A stretch of DNA of 64,000 bases from an uncultured Bacteroidales bacterium (GCA_900317345.1 ONGK01000008.1:53674-117673); one strand, 5' to 3'. Shown: positions 19,317-28,660, counted from the first letter of the stretch. Made by a program: numbers and translations. The notes: a model not told the origin generated them from the sequence alone.

Positions 19317-20270
19317 TTAAACTTCATTTAACCCTTTTATCAGTGCTTTAAAGTTGCTCCAGTTCGGATGTAAAAGGAGTCTTCCTAAACGATACGATTT
19401 TGAATTACGGATTTGTAATTCTTTTTTGTATAACATTTCATTTATGTCTTGCTTTACAATGCTGTCTATGTAAAATTTGTTCTTCTTCCTCACTTGTTCT
19501 TCTGTGTATAAAACAAAAAATGCTCTTAAATCTTCGATGAGTTCATCTTCTTTCCTTCCACGTCGCAAAAAAGCATCGCGTCTGGCGACTAGATTCCAAT
19601 ACCACAAAGGGACTTTATTGTCTACGCCACAGCTAATTGCATTGGGATGACCTGTAACAACATACTTGTAAGTAAATTCATCTAGCACATAAAATTTTCC
19701 CACCTCTTCCATTTTGAAATATAGATCTTGATCTACTCCTCCTTTTAGATGTGGATTGATACCTTGTGTCTTTTTATAATAGATATTCTTATATGCTGCA
19801 AAATTTAAGGCTCCATGTAATCGATGGTCTAAATACGTTTCTCCTTTTTTGAATTTCGGAGTATGCCCATATCTCAAAATATTGAAATTATTATCACAGA
19901 ATAATGGTTTAGAATATATAATTGCCACCTCGGGATTAGCAACATGAATATGTGCTTCTAACTCTAGTGCATCTTTCGTTAATGCATCATCTGGGTCTAA
20001 GAAGCCACATATCTCCCCTTGAGCCAACTCTGCACAACGGCGTTTGGTATAGCCGCAGCCCATATTGCGTTCGTTATTGTAGATATGGATGCGCTCGTCC
20101 TTCTCCAAGTCCTTGTACAATTCTTGCGAATTATCGGTCGAGGCATCATCCACCAGCACAATCTCCCAATGGGTATAGGTCTGCTGTCTAACGGATTCGA
20201 TTGCATCCATCAGGTACTTGCCATTATTATAGTTGGCTATCAAAACTGAGAAAAGAGGTTGCTGCTTCAT
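19317..20270 (-). CDS. Glycosyltransferase family 2
   Basis: A 317-residue GT2: FSVLIANYNNGKYLMDAIES, VDDASTDNS, MGCGYTKRRC and FLDPDDAL as metal site. The C-terminal ~60 residues are basic and end in SYRLGRLLLHP, a tail common in Bacteroides transferases. It is the first transferase after the ABC exporter; the 120-base gap to wzt holds no clear promoter or hairpin. Confidence 0.9.
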   Translation of the reverse strand: MKQQPLFSVLIANYNNGKYLMDAIESVRQQTYTHWEIVLVDDASTDNSQELYKDLEKDERIHIYNNERNMGCGYTKRRCAELAQGEICGFLDPDDALTKDALELEAHIHVANPEVAIIYSKPLFCDNNFNILRYGHTPKFKKGETYLDHRLHGALNFAAYKNIYYKKTQGINPHLKGGVDQDLYFKMEEVGKFYVLDEFTYKYVVTGHPNAISCGVDNKVPLWYWNLVARRDAFLRRGRKEDELIEDLRAFFVLYTEEQVRKKNKFYIDSIVKQDINEMLYKKELQIRNSKSYRLGRLLLHPNWSNFKALIKGLNEV

Positions 20271-20390
20271 GTTAAAACCAATAGAAGGTTGTTAAGAATT
20301 CTATATCGGGAGAACAGGTAACAATGTATTGTTTATATTATGCGCCACCATAATTACAGATAGTACCATGTCGTTGTATTGCTTCATATA

Positions 20391-21698
20391 TTAATCAACA
20401 ATCTGCATACTCAATGACTGCGTATTTAAATAATAACCATATTCCGGACACCAGGCGGCATAAGAAACCATTGGATTACGAGTCATTAGATTCACATTGA
20501 GTTGAAACACATTATCCAATCCATCATAGTTCTCCACCATATTGGCATAATCTTTGATTCCTATATCGAATTGGACAGAGTACTTCCCTTTAACCAAATA
20601 ATGATTACTTAAACACAAATGAACTTTGAAAGTTTCTTGCGCGTCTGGTGCTTGCATAAGTGGTGTGATATAAGTTGCAAAACGCTTCTCCTGAGAATCT
20701 CGGAGAATGACAGCGCACTGGAAGTCCTTCACATTTATGTTATTGCGTTTGATGGTTATTTCAAACTCAAGAGGTTCATCTGATGCTATGCTATCTGGAT
20801 TGTTTAATAGTTCAAACTCTACAAATTCCATTTTTCGGCGGAACAAGTCTTTCTCTATATGACAATAGTTTTTGCCATCCACTATGACATGTTTTCCGCT
20901 ATATTTTCTATTACTCAATAGATAAGTGTCCACCGCTTCATTCGCCGTCCCAATAAATTCAATTTCTCCATTCTTCAAAACAATACCTGACTTACACAAG
21001 TTTCGCACGGAATCCATATTATGACTGACAAACAGCACTGTTCTTCCTTGGCCTTGGGAGACGTCTTTCATCTTGCCGATGGCTTTCTTCTGGAACTCAG
21101 CATCGCCGACGGCGAGGACTTCATCCACCACCAAGATTTCGGGTTCGAGGAACGCTGCTACGGCAAAACCCAAACGAACCGTCATGCCGCTCGAATAGCG
21201 TTTGACAGGTGTGTCTATATATCGCTCACAGCCGCTAAAATCGATTATCTCGTCCAGTTTGGATTGTATCTCTTGTCGCGTCATACCGAGGATGGCGCCA
21301 TTCATGAAGATATTCTCGCGTCCTGTCATCTCGCCATGAAAACCCGTTCCTACCTCCAGCAGCGAACCTATACGTCCATGCGCACGGATAGTGCCCGTCG
21401 TAGGACCTGTAACACGGCTGAGCAGCTTGAGCAGCGTTGATTTGCCGGCGCCGTTCTTGCCGATGATACCCACCACATCGCCCTGCTCCACTTTGAAGTT
21501 GATATCCCGCAATGCCCATACATAATCGGACGTACCCTTGGTGGCGCGGTCGTTGGTCTCGCCGATCTTGAGATATGGGTCATCCTGTCGCAGGATTTTG
21601 GTTATCCAGAAACGGCGGAGATCATGCGCGAGGGTTTGCGTTGACACCAATCCTAAGCGGTATTGCTTGCTAATATTTTCGAACTCGATGGCTGTCAT
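20391..21698 (-). CDS. wzt: Polysaccharide ABC exporter ATP-binding protein with C-terminal sugar-binding domain
   Basis: A 435-residue Wzt. Residues ~1-245 are the ATPase: Walker A GKNGAGKST (80-88), signature YSSGMTVRLGFAVAA, Walker B ILVVDEVLAVGD and the H-loop in VSHN. Residues ~255-435 form the immunoglobulin-like domain that, in O9a-type systems, recognises the capped glycan end before export. Having this domain implies that chain length is set by a terminal modification rather than by Wzz. Partners are the two permeases at 22215 and 23069. Confidence 0.93.
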   Translation of the reverse strand: MTAIEFENISKQYRLGLVSTQTLAHDLRRFWITKILRQDDPYLKIGETNDRATKGTSDYVWALRDINFKVEQGDVVGIIGKNGAGKSTLLKLLSRVTGPTTGTIRAHGRIGSLLEVGTGFHGEMTGRENIFMNGAILGMTRQEIQSKLDEIIDFSGCERYIDTPVKRYSSGMTVRLGFAVAAFLEPEILVVDEVLAVGDAEFQKKAIGKMKDVSQGQGRTVLFVSHNMDSVRNLCKSGIVLKNGEIEFIGTANEAVDTYLLSNRKYSGKHVIVDGKNYCHIEKDLFRRKMEFVEFELLNNPDSIASDEPLEFEITIKRNNINVKDFQCAVILRDSQEKRFATYITPLMQAPDAQETFKVHLCLSNHYLVKGKYSVQFDIGIKDYANMVENYDGLDNVFQLNVNLMTRNPMVSYAAWCPEYGYYLNTQSLSMQIVD

Positions 21699-21739
21699 CT
21701 TTTCTACGGAAAAGTGTATAACTGCTATGCAGTGTTTGA

Positions 21740-21752
21740 GCGGCTTTGCCGC
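21740..21752. repeat. Short intergenic hairpin GCGGC-TTT-GCCGC
   Basis: A perfect 5-base stem with a TTT loop between the 21767 gene and wzt. It is similar in build to the hairpins on the other side of the 21767 gene (22164-22194). No T-run follows on the minus strand, so it is not a standard terminator. Confidence 0.7.
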
Positions 21753-21766
21753 GTGTATAGCTCAAT

Positions 21767-22138
21767 TTATTTCGCGTTATTTTTTATATATGATTGACGT
21801 AATGCGTGCAGTTCAAAAGAAATACGCCTTATTGGCCCACATAAAGTATCATATTGCAACTGGTTAATATATCCCATATCCAGTGCTATTTGTAGTTGTG
21901 CCACTACTTCCATTAATGAGCCATAAGAAATTTCTATGAAATGTGCTTTATCTTTATTTGATCTACGAGATGTTCCTTCAGCAATATTAGATACAACAGA
22001 AACCACAGCACGGTGGATTTGGTCCGTTAAAGCATAACGCTCCTCCGAAGGGAAGTATTGTGTAATAGCATACACGTCTTTTACTAACCTACGTGCATCC
22101 ATATATACTTCTAATTTTTCAAACCCAAATGTATTCAT
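21767..22138 (-). CDS. Four-helix bundle protein of the 23S rRNA IVS-encoded family
   Basis: A 123-residue, all-helical protein: FEKLEVYMDARRLVKDVY at the start, SNIAEGTSRRSNKD in the middle and a helical end. It matches the 23S-rRNA intervening-sequence protein (S23) family. Members occur in rRNA insertions and also as free genes in Bacteroidota, often inside polysaccharide or mobile loci; the role is not known. Here it is wedged between wzm and wzt, with small hairpins on both flanks, so it may have inserted into an existing exporter operon. Confidence 0.9.
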   Translation of the reverse strand: MNTFGFEKLEVYMDARRLVKDVYAITQYFPSEERYALTDQIHRAVVSVVSNIAEGTSRRSNKDKAHFIEISYGSLMEVVAQLQIALDMGYINQLQYDTLCGPIRRISFELHALRQSYIKNNAK

Positions 22139-22163
22139 AATATAAATGTTCTTAACTATTAAC

Positions 22164-22194
22164 GCCGCTTGCGGCTCTAACGTGCCTTTGGCAC
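22164..22194. repeat. Two tandem short hairpins
   Basis: GCCGC-TT-GCGGC (22164-22175) and GTGCC-TTT-GGCAC (22182-22194), joined by TCTAAC, fill the gap between wzm and the 21767 gene. Each is a perfect 5-base stem; the two differ in sequence but share layout with the GACCG-type arrays elsewhere in the window. Confidence 0.75.
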
Positions 22195-22214
22195 TATAAA
22201 CTTATTTAGTTAAC

Positions 22215-23072
22215 CTAAATATTATCTATGAAATATTTTTGCTTTCTGTTAAACATAGCTATGCCGAGGAGGAGCAGGAGGAGCATAAAACCAATGCTGT
22301 AAGCCAATGCGGACCAGGAGAACTCACTGGCTCCGAAAGCGCCGTATTTGAAGGTCTCGATGAGTGCCGTCATGGGATTGAGTTGCATGATGGTATGCAG
22401 CGTCGGGTTGGTAACATAACTCAGCGGATAGACTATCGGCGTGGCGTACATCCATAGGGAGACAAACACTCCAAAGAAATTGGTCAGGTCGCGGTACTTG
22501 GTTGTCAGCGACGATATGATAAGCCCCAAGCCCATGGCGATGCCCTGTATAGTCAGCAGCACTACGGGGAAAAGGAGCAAATACCATGTAGGGCGCAGGT
22601 GCACACCTTTGAGCACAAAGAGCAGATATACAAGGATGAACATCGCCAGTTGCAGCGAGAAACGAAAGAGGCGCGAGATGACCACCGAGACCGGCGAGAC
22701 CAGTCTGGGGAAATAGACCTTTCCGTACAAATTCGCATTTTTCTGGAACGTAGCCGACACATCCGTCAGGCACATGGAGAAATACTCCCATAGGCATATA
22801 CCGCTCAGGTAAAAGACCGGTTGCGGGATGTCGTCCGTCGGTATGCCGGCAATGCGGCCGAAGACGATGATATACATCACCATCGAGAAAAGCGGCGAGA
22901 TGAAATACCAGCCCATACCGAAAATGGTCTGCTTGAACTGCACGGTGATGTCCCGCTTGACGAAGAGCCAGATGAGGTATTTCTTCTGCCATAACTCACG
23001 CAAACCGAGACCTTGCGCCGTTGACTGCGGCGTTATTACGGTTGTCCAATATGTCGGATTGCTCTGCGTCAT
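22215..23072 (-). CDS. wzm: Polysaccharide ABC exporter permease (second copy)
   Basis: An ABC-2 type integral membrane permease, 285 residues and about six helices. The start at 23072 overlaps the stop of the next permease by ATGA; the open frame extends further but would lie inside that gene. Family features: LFVKRDITVQFKQTIFGMGW before helix 1, NLYGKVYFPRLVSPVS in the cytoplasmic coupling helix region, and TKYRDLTNFFG. It is clearly related to the neighbouring permease but not identical, so the exporter may be a heterodimer. Confidence 0.92.
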   Translation of the reverse strand: MTQSNPTYWTTVITPQSTAQGLGLRELWQKKYLIWLFVKRDITVQFKQTIFGMGWYFISPLFSMVMYIIVFGRIAGIPTDDIPQPVFYLSGICLWEYFSMCLTDVSATFQKNANLYGKVYFPRLVSPVSVVISRLFRFSLQLAMFILVYLLFVLKGVHLRPTWYLLLFPVVLLTIQGIAMGLGLIISSLTTKYRDLTNFFGVFVSLWMYATPIVYPLSYVTNPTLHTIMQLNPMTALIETFKYGAFGASEFSWSALAYSIGFMLLLLLLGIAMFNRKQKYFIDNI

Positions 23073-23917
23073 ACGGTGTCCATGAAGCTTTTTTGAACCT
23101 TGTTGAATAGCATCAGTCCGATGACCAGCAAGACCAGCGTGCACAAGGCGCTATAGCCCAGCCAGAGCCATGAGAACTGGCCTTGCCCGAGCAGCGAATA
23201 CTTGATAGCCTCCATAACGGGCGTGACGGGGTTGAGCGACATAGCCAAGTGCAGTTTTGGGTTGGTGACCATACTCAGCGGATAGATAACCGGCGTGACA
23301 TACACCCAGAGGGAGATGATTTTTGTGAGCATCACCTGCAGATCACGGTACTTGGTGGTCATGGACGAAAAAATCATGCCAAAGCCCATCGCCATCAGCG
23401 CCAGAAGCACTATCAACAGAGGAAAAAGCACGACATGCCAGTGTAGCGTCAGTTCGGTGCCCGTAGCCACATAGTAGATATAAAAAACCGCGAAGATAGC
23501 CAACTGTATAGCCAACGACAGAAGGTTCGTCGTCACAGCCACCAGCGGCATAATAATTCGCGGGAAATAGACCTTGCCGAAGATATCGGCATTGGTAACA
23601 AACGAATTGGAGGTAGCGCTCACACAGCCGGCGAAATAGCCCCACACCGATATACCCAGCAGGTAAAACAAGATTGCCGGCACGCCGTCTGTAGGAATAT
23701 TGGCGATGCCGCCAAAGACCGTGACATACACCAGTACCGACAGGACCGGTGTGATGATGAACCACAATGGTCCGAGCACCGTTTGCTTATACGCTGTACG
23801 GAAATTGCGGTCCACAAAGAGGACAAACATATCGCGGTAACGCCATATCTCTCTCCAATCCAGCGCCAGAAGCCGATCCTTCGGCGTAATGGTAATATCT
23901 ACGGAGTGAGGGCTCAT
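23069..23917 (-). CDS. wzm: Polysaccharide ABC exporter permease (first copy)
   Basis: A second ABC-2 permease of 282 residues. The start at 23917 overlaps the stop of the MMPL gene by ATGA. It has LFVDRNFRTAYKQTVLGPLW, NADIFGKVYFPRIIMPL and TTKYRDLQVMLTKI at the same positions as the 22215 permease. Wzm proteins usually work as homodimers with two Wzt; two permeases with one ATPase suggests either a heterodimer or two alternative pores. Confidence 0.92.
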   Translation of the reverse strand: MSPHSVDITITPKDRLLALDWREIWRYRDMFVLFVDRNFRTAYKQTVLGPLWFIITPVLSVLVYVTVFGGIANIPTDGVPAILFYLLGISVWGYFAGCVSATSNSFVTNADIFGKVYFPRIIMPLVAVTTNLLSLAIQLAIFAVFYIYYVATGTELTLHWHVVLFPLLIVLLALMAMGFGMIFSSMTTKYRDLQVMLTKIISLWVYVTPVIYPLSMVTNPKLHLAMSLNPVTPVMEAIKYSLLGQGQFSWLWLGYSALCTLVLLVIGLMLFNKVQKSFMDTV

Positions 23918-26900
23918 TTGGCATCGACCTCCGAGCCGGTGAAGCGGTTTTTCTTGCCGTACACCACCCAGCGGTCCAGTGCCATCAGAACAGCCGGCAC
24001 CACGGTGAGCGTAAGCACGATAGCCATAAAGGCACCTACAGCGATGCAACCCACGATATTGGAAATCATCAGGTCATCAACGAAGAGTGCCATCGCTCCT
24101 GGACCGATTACCATAATCAGACCGGACGTCAAGATGGTTCGTATCGAGCCCCTATATGCGGCACAAACGGCGTCCACAGGCAACATGGTTTTGCGCGACT
24201 CGCGGTAGTAGTTGGCGAAGAGAATACCATAATCAATCGTAGCTCCCATCAGTATGGCCTGTGCGATGAGGTACGCCAGATAGAGCATCTGACCCGTGAC
24301 AAGACCTGCCACCACCACGTTCACATAAACCGCCGACATGACGGTTACCACCAGGATAGTAGGCACAATGACCGACCTGAACGTGATAGCCACGATGAGG
24401 AAGATAGAGAGAATGGTTAGCAGAGTGACGACATTCATCTCATGGTCAAAACCGCCTCGCATCTCGGAGTACATAACCGACTCGCCCACATAATAGTGCT
24501 CATGGCTCATTCGTGCGTCCGCCAGAGCCACCAGCGTATCCACAAAGGCGTATGTCTCCGGGGACTCTGCAGGCAAGGAGGATAGTACAACCAGCAGCGA
24601 GTGCTTATCTTTGCGAAGCATACCCAACCCTTCTTTCATCTGCGCCTTGATAGAGGTCGTCTGCGAGCGTAACGTGTCGGGCAGTATATCCGCCAGACGC
24701 GGGTCATAAACGAGCGTGTCGCATATATAGGTCAGCAGCGGTTCAAAGCCCATACGGAGTGTATCATTGCTATGAACCGAGCCGTAGTAGTCGTACAGCA
24801 GGGACATCTGCCCCGGTGTGACAGGCGCTGACTTCACGTCTGACAGCTTCATCAGCCGTGCCAGCTTGGCAGCCATCTGCTCAGCCGTATAGGTCTTGCC
24901 GCCGAACATAAGTTCGGTGAACAGCTCTGCCTGCATATCGGCTCTGCTTGGTCCTTTGTGTTTCTGCGCCGTGGTTTCCTCTTTCTTCATCGGCATGGCG
25001 GCACGTGTGGTGTCCGTGCTGTGCAGCGACTGCTGCATCTCGGCTATCTGACGTGCCATGGCCTCAGCATCTATCTCCGATGGCGGCGTCACCTTCTGCG
25101 GCTTCGCCGGCTGTTTCGGTTTGGACATCGCCAGCAGTTCGTCATCCGTGAAATCCTCTATTCCGAAAGCATGCAACAGCATGTTGAGGTCCGAAGGAGT
25201 GAGCGACGCGTTCTTGTCCGCCAGGTCCATGAGGTATGTTCGCTGGGAGAGGAGCGTACGCTGCTCTTCGGATATCATACCCACCAGTCCGGGACGCTTG
25301 AAGAGGTCGTCCACCAGGAGATGTACGTACTGCAGCGGGCTCATCTTCTTCACATGTCCCGGTGCGTAGCCATAGACGAGTTGCGTCTGGATAGGCGTCG
25401 AGCCGATAAAAGTGGACATCTCGCGTACCGACATAGGCAGACGTATCGCCGTGGTGTCGGTCAGCTTCTTCATCTCCACAGATGTAGCGGTGGGTTGCAG
25501 CGCGTTCAGCCGCTCGATGAAGGGCACGATGGCTATTCTGTCGATATTGACCGTCGGAGCGGAGAGCGTGTCTGTCAGCGTTACCGGCGAGGTGCTGTGG
25601 GTAATCGGAGCTATCGTCTCTCTCGGTATCACAGGCAGCGTGTCATCCGGTCCTGTTACGGGCTCAGGAGTCGTAGTCTTCTCAACGGTAGCAGGTTCGT
25701 GATGAGCAGGCGCAGGTTCGTCACCCGGCACGTCCAGCATGGACTGCAGGTTGGATATCTGCTGCTTCATGTCGCTATCCAGATAGGAGGAGAACAAGGG
25801 GTTGGTAGCTACGTGCGTATGCAGGAACCGCGCCACCTCGGGGAATGAGAGTCTCTGCTCGCCCGGCTCTTTGGAGCGCATATAAAAGAGCAGCTGCACC
25901 AGTTCTGGATTGATGGCATCGAGCGCCTCCGAGGGCACGTTGGCTCCTTCGGGCATGTAATCCTTGAAGTCCGTCAGCAATGACCGCACATGAACCGTCA
26001 TCTCGGCCGGCGTGAGCGGCTTGGACATGAGCGTCGGGTATGAGATAACCGCCTGGATGCCCGGTTGGGCGATGAGGCTGTCAACAAGTCCGAACACCGA
26101 GTCCTCATCCTGCGTGTCGTACACCAGAACGAAGGGGTTGGGCGACGGGAATATCTTCTCTATCTTCGACTCCGCCTCGGCAGAGAAGAAGATGGTGGTT
26201 CGGGTGCTCAGATACCACGAACCGAAGAACAGCACCACTGCGCCGATGGCCATTACGAGTTTATGGCGCGCCACGAACCGAGCCAGTCCGTCGGTAGGCG
26301 GAACGTAAGCTTTCTTCGCCGATTTGTTGATGGTTCGGCGGAAGAGGAGCATAAGAGCCGGCATGGCGGAGAAAGTGCAGATAAGCGAGCACACAACGCC
26401 TTTAGCCAGCACAACACCCATATCGGCACCAATCTTAAGGCGCATGAAGCAGAGCATCAGCAGTCCCACAACCGTGGTCAAGGCCGACGAGAGGATGGAC
26501 GGAGCAGCTTTGCGTATCGCCGTGTTGGCAGCAATACCGGCCGTCTGGCGGTCCGTATGCTCGTCCTGTTCTTGCCTGTAGCGGTTAAGCAGAACGATGC
26601 AGTAGTCGAGCGAGAGGACGGCCTGGAGAATAGAACCGATGAAGTTCGTCGTGATGGACACAGAGGGCAGGAAATAATTCGTGCCCATATTGAGCAGAAT
26701 AGCCAGGCCCGCAGTGATAAGGATTACGATGGGCTCGAACCACGATTGCGCCATGACGAAGAGCACCAGCATAATCATCACCGCCGCAATGATAATCACC
26801 GATAGCGGCGGAGTGGCGCCATCCTGACTGGTCTCCACCACGCAGTTTCCACCGAAGCGAGTGCTTATTTGCTTGCCCAGCACTTTCTGGTCCACCGACT

Positions 26901-27234
26901 TGGGCACATCGAGGTCAAAGACGGTATAGGCGCTATCGGCGCTGTAGCGGTACGAGACGCCTTTCACATCCGGGTAACCCTGCAAAAGGGTACGTATACC
27001 CGGCACCTCGTTCGGCCGCATACCTTCGAACATCACATGCACGTCGGTACCGGACATCTGCGCCATCGAGCCGAATTCAGAGGTGAGGATATCCAGACCG
27101 CTCTTCATCTGAGAGTCGTCGGGCAGATATTTGGTCATATCCGCATTGACGTTCACATGGAACATCAGAATACCACTCACAACGGCCAGAGCGACCGTTA
27201 TTGCAAAAAATATGTAATGGAAACTGCGTTTCAA
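23914..27234 (-). CDS. RND/MMPL-family transporter
   Basis: An 1106-residue inner-membrane protein with one N-terminal helix and two blocks of five or six helices (about residues 145-320 and 930-1090), each after a periplasmic domain, as in MMPL/SSD exporters of lipids and hopanoids. The first block contains SLDYCIVLLNRYRQEQ and the second ATIDYGILFANYYRES, the Asp-bearing helix-4 signature for proton coupling. The periplasmic part is unusually long (~550 residues) and includes a Pro/Thr-rich linker near 500-570. It precedes the exporter permeases with a 4-base overlap. Substrate unknown; lipid export is the likely family role. Confidence 0.88.
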   Translation of the reverse strand: MKRSFHYIFFAITVALAVVSGILMFHVNVNADMTKYLPDDSQMKSGLDILTSEFGSMAQMSGTDVHVMFEGMRPNEVPGIRTLLQGYPDVKGVSYRYSADSAYTVFDLDVPKSVDQKVLGKQISTRFGGNCVVETSQDGATPPLSVIIIAAVMIMLVLFVMAQSWFEPIVILITAGLAILLNMGTNYFLPSVSITTNFIGSILQAVLSLDYCIVLLNRYRQEQDEHTDRQTAGIAANTAIRKAAPSILSSALTTVVGLLMLCFMRLKIGADMGVVLAKGVVCSLICTFSAMPALMLLFRRTINKSAKKAYVPPTDGLARFVARHKLVMAIGAVVLFFGSWYLSTRTTIFFSAEAESKIEKIFPSPNPFVLVYDTQDEDSVFGLVDSLIAQPGIQAVISYPTLMSKPLTPAEMTVHVRSLLTDFKDYMPEGANVPSEALDAINPELVQLLFYMRSKEPGEQRLSFPEVARFLHTHVATNPLFSSYLDSDMKQQISNLQSMLDVPGDEPAPAHHEPATVEKTTTPEPVTGPDDTLPVIPRETIAPITHSTSPVTLTDTLSAPTVNIDRIAIVPFIERLNALQPTATSVEMKKLTDTTAIRLPMSVREMSTFIGSTPIQTQLVYGYAPGHVKKMSPLQYVHLLVDDLFKRPGLVGMISEEQRTLLSQRTYLMDLADKNASLTPSDLNMLLHAFGIEDFTDDELLAMSKPKQPAKPQKVTPPSEIDAEAMARQIAEMQQSLHSTDTTRAAMPMKKEETTAQKHKGPSRADMQAELFTELMFGGKTYTAEQMAAKLARLMKLSDVKSAPVTPGQMSLLYDYYGSVHSNDTLRMGFEPLLTYICDTLVYDPRLADILPDTLRSQTTSIKAQMKEGLGMLRKDKHSLLVVLSSLPAESPETYAFVDTLVALADARMSHEHYYVGESVMYSEMRGGFDHEMNVVTLLTILSIFLIVAITFRSVIVPTILVVTVMSAVYVNVVVAGLVTGQMLYLAYLIAQAILMGATIDYGILFANYYRESRKTMLPVDAVCAAYRGSIRTILTSGLIMVIGPGAMALFVDDLMISNIVGCIAVGAFMAIVLTLTVVPAVLMALDRWVVYGKKNRFTGSEVDAK

Positions 27235-27262
27235 AGGGTTCTAGGGTTTAATAGTTCATGAG

Positions 27263-28249
27263 TTAAAAGGCACCCATATGGAGCATGTTCACTTCTTTGG
27301 GCGTGAGGAAACGCCATTTGCCGCGACCTACGTTCTTCTTGGTCAGGCCGGCAAAAGAGACGCGGTCGAGGTTGACCACTTTATAGCCCACTTTCTCAAA
27401 GATACGACGAACGACGCGGTTCTGACCCGAATGAATCTCGAGCCCTATATGGCGTCTGTCGGCTTTGGGGAACTCAAGGGCATCGGGGATGACGCGCTCT
27501 TCGTCCAGGATGACTCCGGCGCGAACAATCGCTTCGTCCACTTCGTCCAGCTCGCGGTCAAGCGTAACAGCGTATATCTTCTTCTTGTGGAACTTCGGGT
27601 GCGTCAGCTTCGCAGCCAGGTCGCCGTCATTGGTGAGCAGCAGCACACCGGTGGTGTTCCTATCCAGACGTCCTACGGGGTAAATACGCTCCGGGCAGGC
27701 GTTACGAACGATATCGATCACCGTGTGGCGTTCCTGCGGGTCATCGGTTGTGGTAACGGTGTTCTTGGGTTTGTTCAGCAGGATATATACCTTCCGCTCA
27801 CGGCGTACAGGCTGGTTATGGAATCGTATATCGTCCGTAGGCAGCACTTTTGCTCCGAGGCTGTCAACTGTCTCGCCGTTAACGGTGATGACGCCGGCCT
27901 GAATAAAGTCATCGGCCTCTCGGCGCGAGCATATACCGGCGTTAGCCAGATATTTATTGAGGCGAACGGGTTTGGTCAGATCCTCGTGCTGCTCACGGTA
28001 TACTTGCTGCTTATGACCGGAATAGACTCCGGCATTGCGTTTAGGTTTGCCGCCAAACGGACGTTGGGGGCGCTGCGGGCGGTTCTCGCCGTCACGAGTG
28101 AAATGCGGACGGGATTCTCCGTCACGGGTGAAGTGCGGACGACTCTCGCCGTCACGGGTGAAGCGAGGACGAGCTACTTGCTCTGCGCTCTCGCGGTGGA
28201 AACGTGGCCTGGGCCGACGTGCTCCTTCATTGTTGGAATTGTCGTACAT
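27263..28249 (-). CDS. rluB: Ribosomal large-subunit pseudouridine synthase (RluB/RsuA type)
   Basis: A 328-residue enzyme that isomerises a uridine in the 23S rRNA peptidyl-transferase region. Residues ~1-85 are a basic, disordered head; then an S4 RNA-binding domain (LNKYLANAGICSRREADD) and the catalytic domain with GRLDRNTTGVLLLTNDG (catalytic Asp). The head has a 10-residue repeat (RPHFTRDGES) from a 30-base DNA repeat. The repeat number is likely to vary between strains. Confidence 0.93.
   Translation of the reverse strand: MYDNSNNEGARRPRPRFHRESAEQVARPRFTRDGESRPHFTRDGESRPHFTRDGENRPQRPQRPFGGKPKRNAGVYSGHKQQVYREQHEDLTKPVRLNKYLANAGICSRREADDFIQAGVITVNGETVDSLGAKVLPTDDIRFHNQPVRRERKVYILLNKPKNTVTTTDDPQERHTVIDIVRNACPERIYPVGRLDRNTTGVLLLTNDGDLAAKLTHPKFHKKKIYAVTLDRELDEVDEAIVRAGVILDEERVIPDALEFPKADRRHIGLEIHSGQNRVVRRIFEKVGYKVVNLDRVSFAGLTKKNVGRGKWRFLTPKEVNMLHMGAF
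28083..28172 (-). repeat. 30-base tandem repeat inside rluB
   Basis: Three copies with period 30 (GTCACG recurs at 28091, 28121 and 28151) encode the RPHFTRDGES repeat of the RluB N-terminus. Copies differ at a few positions, so they are not a very recent duplication. Confidence 0.85.
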
Positions 28250-28374
28250 TAATTTTGAATTTTAAATTTTAAATCTTAAATTTCCAAAGTGGCCCTCTCG
28301 GGTCACGTGCGTACTCACGTACGCGTATAAAAAATAGTAAGGTTAAAGAGGTCGAAGTCGCGGGAGAGAATAAT

Positions 28375-28416
28375 CTCTAACCTCTAACTTCTAACCTCTA
28401 ACCTCTAATCTTTAAC
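28375..28416. repeat. Heptamer microsatellite (CTCTAAC)6
   Basis: Six head-to-tail 7-base units (CTCTAAC, CTCTAAC, TTCTAAC, CTCTAAC, CTCTAAT, CTTTAAC) right after the rpmF stop. The remainder of the 172-base gap to rluB is a second AT-rich heptamer stretch (28258-28289) and a CACGTGCGTACTCACGTACGCG palindromic patch. Confidence 0.85.
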
Positions 28417-28421
28417 CCCTA

Positions 28422-28604
28422 TCAAGCCTCTGCCTGCTCGATAGCCAGTTTACCACGATAGTAACCGCAGCTCGGGCATACGGTGTGGTAGATGTGCAGT
28501 GCGCCACAGTTCGGGCACGTAGCGAGTGTCGGAGCCTTGACTACGTCATGCGTACGGCGTTTCGCTTGTCTGGTGTGGCTTTGTCTTCTTTTAGGATGTG
28601 CCAT
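28422..28604 (-). CDS. rpmF: 50S ribosomal protein L32
   Basis: A 60-residue ribosomal protein with the usual basic N-terminus (MAHPKRRQSHTRQAKRR) and a Cys4 zinc ribbon (CPNC and CPSC). It follows yceD, the conserved yceD-rpmF order of many bacteria, and probably shares its promoter. Confidence 0.98.
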   Translation of the reverse strand: MAHPKRRQSHTRQAKRRTHDVVKAPTLATCPNCGALHIYHTVCPSCGYYRGKLAIEQAEA

Positions 28605-28614
28605 AATATTTTAC

Positions 28615-28655
28615 AATTTTAAATCTTAAACTTCTTAAACTCTTAAACTTCTTAT
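28615..28655. repeat. AT-rich heptamer-like repeat upstream of rpmF
   Basis: The yceD-rpmF gap is made of TCTTAAA / CTTCTTAAAC words with a 7-9-base period. No hairpin or second promoter is seen, so rpmF is most likely read from the yceD promoter. Confidence 0.6.
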
Positions 28656-28660
28656 ATCTA

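Noticed and set aside
19130-19351. Plus-strand 73-codon frame in the gap before the 19317 gene
   Set aside because: The minus strand of this segment is a recognisable acetyltransferase remnant, which explains the open frame.
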